A DNA stretch of 64,000 nt from Ochotona curzoniae. Its lineage: Eukaryota; Chordata; Mammalia; Lagomorpha; Ochotonidae. Below are positions 49,586 to 61,500 of this stretch, in pieces (the stretch's first letter is position 1; every line of letters starts with the position of its first letter). The translations under genes and the position numbers were made by a program. The DNA lies in the NCBI RefSeq assembly GCF_017591425.1, contig NW_024466607.1, forward strand, positions 8,254,501 to 8,318,500, given 5' to 3'. Under the pieces are notes generated by a model. The model had not been told where the DNA came from and did no database searches. It was given only the letters and a program-made list of their open reading frames with translations.

Positions 49586-52500
49586 CTGAACAACAGCAAA
49601 GGAAGAGCACAGTGTTAAGGCCCTCATCGGTCAGTGAGCTGGCTTCCTCTTAACGGCGTCAAGCGCCAGAAACGTATTAACAGCTGAATAGAGATGCTCT
49701 AAATGCAACATCCTGAATGCTTCAGAAGCCCGAGTCCCAGCATCACTCAAGTAGCACCAGGGAGCAGTGTGTGTCCTGTGACATCCTGTCACTTCCTACT
49801 CCCCCGACTTAAGTTTCGGGTCAGGTGCTAGTGTTCAGCCAAGACCAGCTCAGCAGGGCACAGAAAGCACCTGGCCCTGGGCACTTTGCAGAGAGTATGG
49901 GACCAGGATAGCTGACAGGTGTTTTCAGGGTTCAGGAAGATGTGTGGGGACAGTGCAGTGTTCCACACAAAGCAGTGGCCAGCTGTGGCCACTCTCAAGT
50001 CTTCTCAGACCAGGAGAGTTGGGGGCCACTTGTACCCCTGACCCCATGTACCTTTCAGTCAGTCACCTGGTGCTTGAGGAAGCACATGTGCCGTGTGCCT
50101 GAGAGCTCAGCTAGAACAGACACAGTGACGGATGAGACGTTGCTGGGGCAGGTCCCTGTGTTGGGAGAAGGGGTGTCCCAGCCACCGGGATGGGGTTTGA
50201 ATCCTGGCTGTGCCATTTGGAATCTGGTGACTTTGTACAAGTTACTTCATTTCTCTGTGCCTCTTACTTCTCACCTGTAAGATGGATCTAATCTTGGTAC
50301 CTGCCTTGCAGGACTGATTTTAGGATTATCTGAGTATTTTCATACGCGCCCATGGGAAGCCTCGAGAGCCTGTTAAGATGAACGTTACAGAAATACTAGT
50401 CTGATGGGAGTCTGGGCCAGGTGGGAACAAGAAGCCAGGAGTTGCTTTTGGGTGAGCACAGAGGCCCATGTATTTGATCCATCCTCTACTGCTTTCCCAG
50501 GTGCATTAGCAGGGGACTGGATTGGAAGTGAAGCAGCCAGTGGTTGAATCAGTGCCCATACGGGATGTCCACATTGTAGGCAGCAGCTTAACTCACTATT
50601 CCATAGAGCTAGCCCCTAGACAATTCTGTTTGTATCACAATCTCTTATGTGAATAACAATTCCTACTTCTTGGACACTGTTAGGCGCTTTCGATGTATTA
50701 GCATTTATTCCTCTGAGCAATCATCTGAGGAAGATTCATTATTTTCTCAATTTTGCAGAAAAGCTAACCCATCCAGAGAAGCTCATTAACTGGCCCGAGG
50801 GTGCAGCTGCTGACTGGTGGTCCTGCTGGGAAGAGAATACCAGCGGGACAGAGGCGTCCCGAGACAGCTGGCTCCGAAGTGAGTGCTGGGGAGGAATCAT
50901 GTTTATTCTGCCAGCCGTGAGGCTGACATCAGGGGGGCCTCCACTTAACGATGGAGGGGGAGGTATCCGTGGGAGAAAGGCTTCAATATTGCATTCGTTT
51001 TCAAGTACTTGAGAAGAGTAAGGAGATGAGAGAAGCAGCATGTTTGTCAGGGGCATAGATAAAAAAGGGTCCAAGCTGCAGTGGCCAAACGGGCTTCGTT
51101 CTTGCTGGCTCGGTGCAGATGTGAAATAGCTAAAGGCGAGTGAACGAACCAACCAGCTGGAGATCCAAAGCAGAATTAGTATGGTTTTGATTGGGTTGAC
51201 GTTGAATTCAGAACTGGAATTGGGATGGGATAGCCATTGCACGGGTTTTCTAAACAGAGCATGGTATGTTTTCTCAAATTGGGGGTTTAAGCGAGTATTT
51301 TTTTTATTTGTTTCTTTTTTGTTTTTAATCTCCCAGTGCAATTTGTTTTTAAAAACGTGTCATCACTGAGACTAGGGAATTAGACCAGACCTCTCAACTC
51401 CAGTGCAAAGCCTGAGTGCTAGGCACGGAGTACTTTGGAGCAAGGTGGAAAATCCAGCTGGGAGTTGATTATTTTTTATTTTTTTTAAATGGGTGCTTAG
51501 TTCATTTACTTAAAATTTTCAGTGTTTTCTAATACTACCTGCTCCACATTTTCTTCTGCATGTTGGTTTTTAGAAGATCCCCAATTTCAAATTTTAGGAA
51601 GCCAAGGTCGATTTAGGAAGCCATTTATAAACTTCCAGTTGGGTGTTCGTGAGTGTCAACATGCATACTAGCCTGTCCTTTTGTTGTGAATTTCTAACTC
51701 ACCTATTTTATAGATAGGACGTGTAGCTCCTGTAACTTCTACTTTGGGAAATATATTGAAATTTGCTTTTGCCTTAATTTATGATTACCGATACTGGAAG
51801 TGTTAGAGAGGAATGGCCATTTTTGTGTGTGTGTTTGGCACAAGTTTCTGTGTTTCAATGAAATTAAACGTTCAGTGCTGTGTAAGTCCTTCATACAAGT
51901 GTGGTGAGAGACACTGCCTAGGTTAGCGGCCACTGGGCGGAGTGACTGACTGTTAAACCTGATTTTATTGAAATAGTGTGAAGTTGCCTCCCAGCCATGT
52001 GCCCCGGCATGTTGTGTTGGACAGCTCTTCTTTAGTTTTCATCTGAGTGGGTTGCACTTGTGTGAGACTGTGTCCTAGACTCCATGCGGGTTTTGTGGGT
52101 TTATCCTTTGTGTCTTTAGTGCCTTCTCCTTTGTTTGTTTCCAAGTTGTGCTACCAGGGCCTGTTGTGCCAGAGCACCTAGGAGCCATAGGGGAAACCAC
52201 TATGGCTGGTGTCTGTGAGCCCAGGGCAGCTCAACCAGAAGAGCTGGGAGGGGGGGATTCCTGCTGCCCCTTCTGTTGCCTTCTCTAGTTGGCCATTGTA
52301 CCAGCAGTGAGAGGTTGACCAGCCTCAGGGGATCAGGAAGACCTCCAGCCTCCCAGCAGGTGCAGGTACCACAGCCTAACAGGACTGTGAGAGGGCTGGC
52401 ACCACAGGTGGTCACAGGTAGCCAGTGCCGCTGTCACGTCGTCCTGCTGGGTTCTGCCAGGGAAGCAAATAGCCCCTGCACTTGCCTGCTTGTTGATCGT

Positions 52501-55500
52501 CTGTCTGCTGCCAAGGAGAGTGGTCTTCAGTCTGCCACTGCCCAGATTGGCCTCTGCCCACCATGGGTCTCTGGGGAGGACTGTCTCTTGTGTTTAAGAT
52601 ATGGGTGTCTTCTGAGTTGTGGTTTGTTGTTGCCTTGAGGAGGTTTGTAAATCCAGAACAGGAGGGGCTCTGCCCCTGTAGCCTGGCCTCTTGCAAGATT
52701 GGAGATTGGTTGGCAACCTATCTAGGGCCACGGCCTGAAAGCTTGGGACACACTTACATATCTACTCTACCCTGTCTCATTTGATTTTTTTTCTCTTCCT
52801 TTTCATTCTATTTCCTGATTTTTTAAAAAAAGATATATATATATATATATACCTTTTGTGCATGTGTGTCCTCTGGTACCCACACCAGGATGGCTCTCTG
52901 AGGTCTTGGTTTTGTTCTGAATTAGAATGTACATGGACAAAGACCAGAGTGTGTGTCAACTGACCAGGCACCCTGCCCTGCCCTGTGGAGATGAAGGAGC
53001 CGCCTCTAAGTGACAGGGGCGTCAGCTGTCCCACTCAAGTGGCAAGAAGGGGTCATGACTGGCCCGCAGATGATGGCCTCAGCCAGTAGAGGAGGCTGCT
53101 GGTTCATTTTAAAAAGTGTCTGAGTATGTGAGGTTGCTTGTTAGTGGAGGGCAGCCTTTGGAAGATGCCGCCTGCTTCCGTTGGCTGCTCCCACGTTCCT
53201 GCATGCAGCAGGACTCCAGGTGGAGTGTGCTTACTGGACCAGTCGGCTGCTGAAGCAGGGACTGGCTAGGCTGTGGTTTAAAGAGACAGTGGAGTCTCAC
53301 TGCAGCCAGAGACGGGGGCTGGAGTTCCTGTGGGCTGGGCCCGCTGTTTATCTTGTACCTGCAAGGTGACCTGCACCGCTTAACGTGAAGGATTTTTTCT
53401 AGAAACACCATAAGTGAATAAAGCAAAATGCATGCTTTGAAAGGGTCTCCTCTCCACTGTCTCAGTTGCAAAGGAAAAAGTAGTCATTTTGCAGTGAGAG
53501 GGGTAAGACAATACAGAGACCAGGTAATTGCAATGAACATTGCCGGCGGGATTTGCCTCCACATGTGGTGTCCTGAGCAGAGCGCAGCTGTCACATAAGT
53601 TACGTAAGATTACAGCCAAGAATACAAGACCTGGATTTAACCTCAAGGCGAGTCTTTAGACCTCAAAACAGGAACATGAAGGAAAATCATATTACTTTAA
53701 AATGTCTCTATTTGTAGGATAGAAATGTTCTGGATTTAAGAAAACTGAGGTGACGTGTCAGCAAAATGCAATGCCTGGTCACAGAGTGCCATGACCAGAC
53801 CGTGCTTCGGCTTGTGTGTTGTAGGTGCATGGGTGCAGACAGCCACACCAACAAATGCCACAGCTGAGCCAGGGCTGAACAATCCAGACAAGGCCCAGTG
53901 TTAGCAAGGGGGTGGACCTGGCTGTTCACAGTATTATTATTATTTTTTTTATTGCTGCAGCTGTCTATGAGTCTGAAACGATCTCCAAGAAGAAGCTTTA
54001 ACTAAGAGTTCCCCTGAGTTGTTCTTTCATGAGGTCACTCCGTTGCTGGCTCTCTCTGCCGCCTGAAGCTCAGTCAGCGGTTAAGTCCCTCAGATCAGGA
54101 AAAAGATCCTGTTGTGGGCTGGGCAGTCGCTGTCAGTCTCCCAGGGGTGCCAAGTCTCACACAACTACAAGGACCTACATATCAACTCTAGAGATGCAAG
54201 CATTGGCACAGCACAGAGCACTGAGCTGGAGTTCCCAGGCTCAGATGCATTCCAGGAAAAGGATGGGAAGCCCTGGGAAGCAGCGGCCCGAGTGGGATGA
54301 GAGGACGAGGGTTCGGTGTCACCCCCACGAGTGCAGTCTGTCCCTGCCGACCCTGGCGCCTTCCCGATGTCTCATGTGATTCTGGGTGAAGCGCAGGAAA
54401 CCCTCACCATCTGAGGGTGGGTGGATAGGATGACGTAGACACGAGTGTCAGAGCCGTCAGCTGGCCCATCAGATGCCAGCCGTGTCTCCTGTGCCATCGC
54501 TGTTCCAGAACATACTGGCTACCTCCATCTGCTGCTCTTTGCTGAGGATTTTCTCTCTGCTCATGTTGAGGGGACAAATAGGAAGAAGCAGGAAGTGAGT
54601 CTGAGGACAAACATCTCTAATCCCTCACCCTTTGGGAGGGCCGTGCTGGGACCAAGCACTAGTGGCCACAGCAGGGACCTGTCAGATGCAGTTGGCTTCC
54701 TGTATCCTCTTTGGCTCTGGTTGCACTCAGACCCCGGCTTCGGGGTCAGACCCCAGAGGACGCCCAACGAAAACAGGTGATCCTTTGGAAACGTGGTTGG
54801 GACATGAAGTCAGATACTATGGAGGAGAGGGTGGGAGTGGGGCTGATGCTGGGGAGCCAGGAGCTTGTTCCTTTGCAGCTGGCTCACAGCTGGACCCAGT
54901 GAGCCTGCAGGACCTGAGGGTACAGGCCTTCAGCTGAGTGTCACCTTCCCCACAGCCCGTGCGTGCACCACCCAAGCCAGTGCTGCCATAAGAGAGCACG
55001 GTGGCTAGGCCAGAGTGTGGCCACATGGGGTGACGTAGGTGCTTCTGACACCTTGCATGGTGTCACGGAGGCCCCCGACAGGAACACAGATGGATGAGAG
55101 AGGAGAGCAGAAGGCAGACTGGGGAGGAGACGTGGGCCGAGCCGAGATCTGGATGCCTCCCTCAACAAGAGCCCGCGGCCCTCACGTTCCCGCTTGGCCT
55201 TGGCGGCTGGAAAATGAGCCAGACTTCCAGAAACGGCTCTTAGCTTAGGCTTCTGATGTAATTACTCCCTCCACTGACTACTCAGCATGTTTTCACTTCT
55301 ATTGTCTCTATGTTTTCTCCATTCTTTCTGGACACAGAAGTGGTATACATAATGGCATGTACAGCATGTAATATGCTAAACATACACACAATACTTCAAA
55401 AAATGAATTAAAATCAGCTGATCTTGGTACACAAACCATTTTGAAATCTACACCGATGGAGGTGTTTTAAAAGTTATAGAAAATGTGTGTGATGAGAAAA

Positions 55501-58500
55501 CCATGAATCTCAATGTTTTGCACCAAAATAAACCCATTTCTAATTCCATTTTCCAAGAAGTTTTGAGCAGACAGGCCATATTATATGAAGTTGCAAAGTA
55601 GCAAGTCTCCTCTAGAATATCGCAGGTCCTGCAGTGCATCCCCAGGGAGGGAGAAAGCCAGCGATGTCACAGTCATTCTCTCTCTCCTGGCAGTCAGGAG
55701 TCACAGTGTAAGATACAGCTGATGGTGTGGTGACTGCCACAGCACTGTCCCTGTCTCAAGTTTTTATGCTGAAAAATGTCTGACAGAGAAGATGAAAGAA
55801 CAGTTCATGAATGCTGCTGTTTTCTACATCTAGGTTCAATAATAGTTAACATTTCTCACCCAGTGGCCATATACACACATGTACACACACGCACATATAT
55901 GCATACACACGCACACAGTTTTCCTGGAACCCTTCGGAAGCAATTGGAACAACTATTCCACAGTACTCGGCAGATTGCTTCTACGAATGATGATATTATC
56001 CCTCATGATTCCAGAAGCCGTGCGTGATGAGACCTCCGAAAAGATAACACTAATTCTATGGCAGTAACTCACAAACTCAACCACCTGGGTTCTCATCTCC
56101 CCTCTGTCCCCGTGATGTCTTCTATTTTCAGACCAGCATCCAATGGAACATCACACGCTATGTTTGTTGCTGTGCCCCTTTCATCTCCCTTCATTTAGCA
56201 TAACTCCCATCTCAGGATTTTCCTCCATAACCTGGATCGCTTGGTAAGTCCAGGCCAGTTTTCTTATGGAAGACATCCCGATCAGAATGTGTGTGTTATC
56301 ACAGGAACCCTGACCTTGTTTCTTTCTTACTTCCTATAAATTGGAAGTCAAGTGTAGAGGTTTGATAAGAAGCAAGCTAATCACCACTTGGGTGGCATGA
56401 GGACAGATGGGCTTCATACTGTATTATCCGGGCGCCATAGTTGCTGACAATGCTGTAGTTCTCCATTGTTCTCATCACCACCAGCTTGTGATCTATTGGG
56501 CAGTGGTGCCTGTGACTCTCGGGTTCTTTATCACCTTTCAGTCAGAGCTCTTCGCATCCCTTTAGGGTTTTTGCTTGAACAGGTTGTTCAGTGACGGTTA
56601 CGCCATGATGGTGATCTCTGTCCTTCTGTCAGATTTTCTACATTGATCAGCAGCGTTTTGTCCCAACTGAGTCCATTCTGACTTCTGATGTCTGAATGAC
56701 TCCACGTTTGGGCAGTCACTGCCCCTGGTCTTTGCCACGCAGCCTTGCTCTATGGGGCTGATGAGGCATCCTCCACCCGCCTTGTAGCTTGCGCGCTCCA
56801 GACCTGGAGCAGGCTGTTCTCCAAGGGCACGGCCACGCTTCCGGAAGCTGGTGAACTCCATTATTCTGCTAATGTAGACATTTCTTCATTTTTCCTTCCA
56901 TTAGCTCCTTTAGGGCTGCAGTAAAACACACTTGTACCTGTATTCTGGGGCTTGCTTGGGGTTATTACTTATAAGGCATTTGATAAAGGTCTGTTGAGTG
57001 AATGGAAACTAACAGACATTCAGCTAGGGAATTGGTCCTGACTGTGTATTAGGATAATCTGAAGCCCTTATGAAATTACATAGATAGGTAGATGGATACA
57101 TGCATACATGCTCAGACCTCATCCCCAACTATTTTGATTTAATTTGGTATGGAGAGAGAGAGTTGAGCTTGCTGACAAACAATCTAGACCTTAGTAGACC
57201 TTAGGGTCAGAGTATCTAGATTGGAATCCTAAATCCGACATTTGCCTTCTGTGTGACCTGGCTAGGTGATCCCAGTTTCTGCTCTTATAAAACAAGGGTG
57301 GGAACAGACCCACACTGCAGAAAGCCATGAGGAAGGAAATAACACAGCTGCACCTGGCCCAGAGCCGCTGGCAGGTGACTGACAGCTGTCAGTTTTATTC
57401 TGCCCCCACAGTGTCAGGAATCTCACGGGATCCCCAGAATGGGCCACTTCTACTCCAAGACCCACCATTGGGCACTCTCCTGGTGGGCGGCTCAGCCCAG
57501 CTCCCCTCATTCCTTTCATATCCTGCAGCGACACGGAGTAGGGAGGCAGGGGATGAGCTGTCATTAATACATCACATCTCTGCTCAAGTTTCTAGTTCAG
57601 CAATTTTTAGTGTTTCACAAAGCCATGCAGCCACCGCCACCATGTGATTTCATATCTTCCTCATCCTCAAGATGAATCCCATAGTCCTCGTCAGTCACTG
57701 TTCTGGTCCCAACTGCCAGAAATGCGCCTTCTGTGTTTTTCTGGACATCATGTGGACTCCAGTCCTATGCCATGCAACCTCTAGTGACTGTTGTCTCTCA
57801 CCTGGCCTGATTTTTCTGAGGTTTGTTGATAGAGGAGCGTGAATCAGCACCTCATTTACTGCTGAACAAATGACATTCCCATGGGTGAATGTGGACCAAC
57901 ACACACTTGTTTCTGTGTTTTGGCTGTTAGGAATACAGCTGCTAAGAATGTTCAATTTTGCCTGTGATGTTTTAATTTCTCATGGCATATAGCTGGGAGT
58001 GGAGCAGCTGGGAGTGGAGCTGCTGGGTCCCATGGCAAGGCTGTGTTTAGCCCTCTGAGGAACTGCCAGACCTGCTTCCTACAATAGCACTGTGTACTCT
58101 TCCGGCCAGCAGAGCTTGAGGGCCTTGAATCCTTGATCCTTGTCAACACTTGTTATCATCCGTCTTGGTTATTATAGTCACTAGTGACTGTAAAGTGGTA
58201 GTTCATGGCTGAGGGTGAGCCAACTGTCCATTTGCCTCCATTCATTGAAAGGATGTCTACATGTGCCTTATTAATATTTATTTATATATCCTAGATAGCA
58301 GTCTCTTTTAACATGAATAATTTACAGATATCTTCTTTTTTATTTTAAAGATTTATTTTTATTGGGAAGACAGATCAACAGAGAGAAGGAAAGACTGAGA
58401 GAAAGATCTTCCATCTACTGGTTCACTCCCCAAGTGGCCACAATGGCCGGAGCTGATCTGATCCGAAGCTAAGAGTCAGGGGCTTCTTCCAGGTCTCCAA

Positions 58501-61500
58501 CACAGGTGCAAGGTCCCAAAACTTTGGCCCTTCTATACTGCTTTCCCAGACCACAAGCAGGGAGAAGGATGGAAGTGGAGCAGCTGAGCTGCAAACCACC
58601 CCCCATATGGGATCCCAGCACAAGGCAAGGATTTAGCCACTGAGTCATCACTCTAGACCCGGTAGATGCAATCTCTCATGTTGTGGGTTGTCTTCTGCAT
58701 TTCTCAAGAGGATCTTTTGAGGCACAAAAGTTTGAAATTCTGATGTGCACAGAATCCGCTTTCATGTGTGATAACAGATTTAAGCCTATGCTTTTTTCCT
58801 CATCTTTTTATATTGTTTTCACTCTTATGTTTATGATCTTTATTTATTTGCCTGTTGTAGACTAGTGGTCCAGTGTCCTTGCTTTTCATGTGGATGTCCA
58901 GTTACTCTGGCTCCTTTGCTGCAGCAAGTGGTCTTGGAGGCCTTGTTGAACATCAGTGGACCATAAATAGGGGGGCTTGTTTCTGGACTCCACCATCTGT
59001 CCACTGACCTGTACATCTGTTATGGGGCTGGTACCACACATTCCTGATTACTGTGGCTTTGAAGTAAGTTTCAGGATTAGGAAGTGTGAGTGTTCTGGCT
59101 TTATTCTTCATTTGCAAGATTGTTTTAGAGATTCTGGGCCTCTTGAATTTCTACGTTGATTTTGTGTTAATATATTAGTTTTCGTATATGTCCAATGTTA
59201 TAGTTTCAAAGTTTGGTTTTCCATTGTGGCTTTAATCCCTGCTGTAACATTTTTGTTTTGTTTTTTTTTTTTTAAAGAAATCTTTAAAGGCCTCTCTTCC
59301 CTTCTGTCAACACGGTGTCCCTCCCTTTCCTGGGGTGACTGCTGCTCATGGCTTAGTCTCTTCTCTCCCCCAGGTGGCTTTTCTTGTGGGTATTTCGGTT
59401 TCTGTGTTTCATGGCATGCTTTCCTCCAGGATCTGGTAATCCTTAGCTGTGTGGCCCCTGTTGAGAGCAGGCACTGCTGTGGTTTGGGTGTCTCCAAAGG
59501 CCCAGGTGCCAGAAGCCTGCATCTCGGAGTGATGATGGCTTGGAGATGGCAGAATATAAAGGTGAGGCTTGGTGGGAAGTCCTTAGGCCAGTGGGTTGCT
59601 GCCCTGCAGAGGGTTCAGGTTGCTCTCAGGGGACCCTGAACATCTTGAGAGCAGGTTGCTGCAGGAGCCTGGCCCCTGGAGGCTTTTGGCTTCCTGTCTA
59701 GTGACGTGGTCACTCCCTTGTGGGCGCTCCTCTGCCATGGGGCCCCACTGGGTCCAGAGCAATGGGGTTGCCTGGGCTTGAACCTCCAGCCTCCCGCACA
59801 GTGAGCATGGCGACCTTCCTTCCTTTATACAGTTAGCTGCCCGCGCTTTACTCCTATGGGCTAATGCAAGTCTTGTGGTATGTTTTTCTTTGATATTCCT
59901 TTTCTTTGAGATTCCTTGTGGGGTTATCTGGGCAGGTCCCTGCAGGAGATCTCCTAAACTTGCTGGCTTCCTGTGCAGGCCTCCACCAAGTCCTCTGTCT
60001 CTAGGACTGCGTGCCTGACCTGGACTCCTGTCCATAGGGCCAGACTTCATGGGAGAAGACGCACTGCAGAACTGCGGTCCTGTACCAGCTGCCCTTCCTC
60101 TCCCAGGCTCACCAACTCTGAGATTACTTGGGGCATCTGTGCCACAAGTCAGGGTTTTTCTTTGATGCCAGTTTGGGACTAAAGTTTCATATTCACCTAT
60201 TTTCTAGCTTCTAGAATTCTCTCACTACTGTTTTCCCTCTTCTTTTCTTTGTTGCTTTAAGTGGGGCTTGGTGGGGAAGCAGAAGTAGGTACTCAACTTA
60301 CTCCTATTTTAACCAGATCTAAATTATTCCATTGATAGTGTGTGCATGTCGTGTCCATTTCCATGTCTGTCTTTTTCATCAGAAGTTGAGTATCTCAAGA
60401 CTGTATCCCAACTACCTGTTCAAGATAGGCTTCAATTGTATTAAAAAAAAATATTTTATTTTTTTGTTGCAAAGTCAGATATACAGAGAGGAGAGACAGA
60501 GAGGAAGATCTTCCGTCCGATGATTCACTCTCCAAGTAACCACAATGGCCGGTGCTATGCCGATCTGAAGCCAGGATCCAGGAACCTCCTCCAGGTCTCC
60601 CACAGGGGTGCAGGGTCCCAAAGCTTTGGGCCATCCTCGACTGCTTTCCCAGGCCACAAGCAGGGAGCTGGATGGGAAATGGAGCTGCTGGGATTAGAAC
60701 CGGAACCCATATGGGATACTGGCGAGTTCAAGGTGAGGATTTTAGCCTTAGGCCATGACTCCAGGCCCTCAATTGCATTTTTAAAAATTGACAAATTGTA
60801 TTACCAGGGATTAATCTCTTGATGATGGTTTTCTGAATTAATAAATGGGACAAGTAGGTCTGTGTCACCCGAGGAGAGAAAATTCACTGTCTGCTTTTGG
60901 TCTGATGGTGCTGGGACTGCTGGATCACAACGCGCTGTTACATAATTGTTCTGTTTTGCATGAAGTCCCAGAGACAGTTCATTCAGCTAATCCCAGACAG
61001 TCTGCCATTTTAGAACCGAATAATTAAAACGGGCTCTGAGAGCTCGTGTAGTAAATCCCTCTCTGTCGGCTGAAAGTGTTATTAGTCCATCAGAGCGCCA
61101 AGAAGTGGGGTCAGCTCATCACATGAATTTATTCTACGTGTTTTTAAAACCATGGTTCTCTGGCTCAGCTTTCCGCAAAGGAGGATAAAGGAAGAAGAAT
61201 GGCAAGTGCTCCTTCCAGGACCTCAGACACGATGGTGCCCGTCCCTCCAAGGCCTTCACATTCTCTGCCCAAAAGCCAGGGGTTGGCAAGGAGTGCCCCT
61301 GCTGCCAACCCACGAGCCTGCAGAGTGGGTGCTCAGTGCCTGGGCTGCCGTTCCTGACTCCAGGCGGAGCCTGACAAGGCCTCGTGCAGGGCCAGGTTTC
61401 TTACTGCCACGAGAGATTCTTGACTTCACCAAAGCATGGCATATGATATTGAACGTGCCAAAGCTGCCTAAGAAAGTCCTCCGAAGAACAGATGGAGAGA

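Noticed and set aside
53600..53607. Perfect TTACGTAA palindrome (PAR-bZIP/C/EBP D-box)
   Set aside because: An isolated 8-bp site in a large intron is expected by chance; no supporting cluster was seen.
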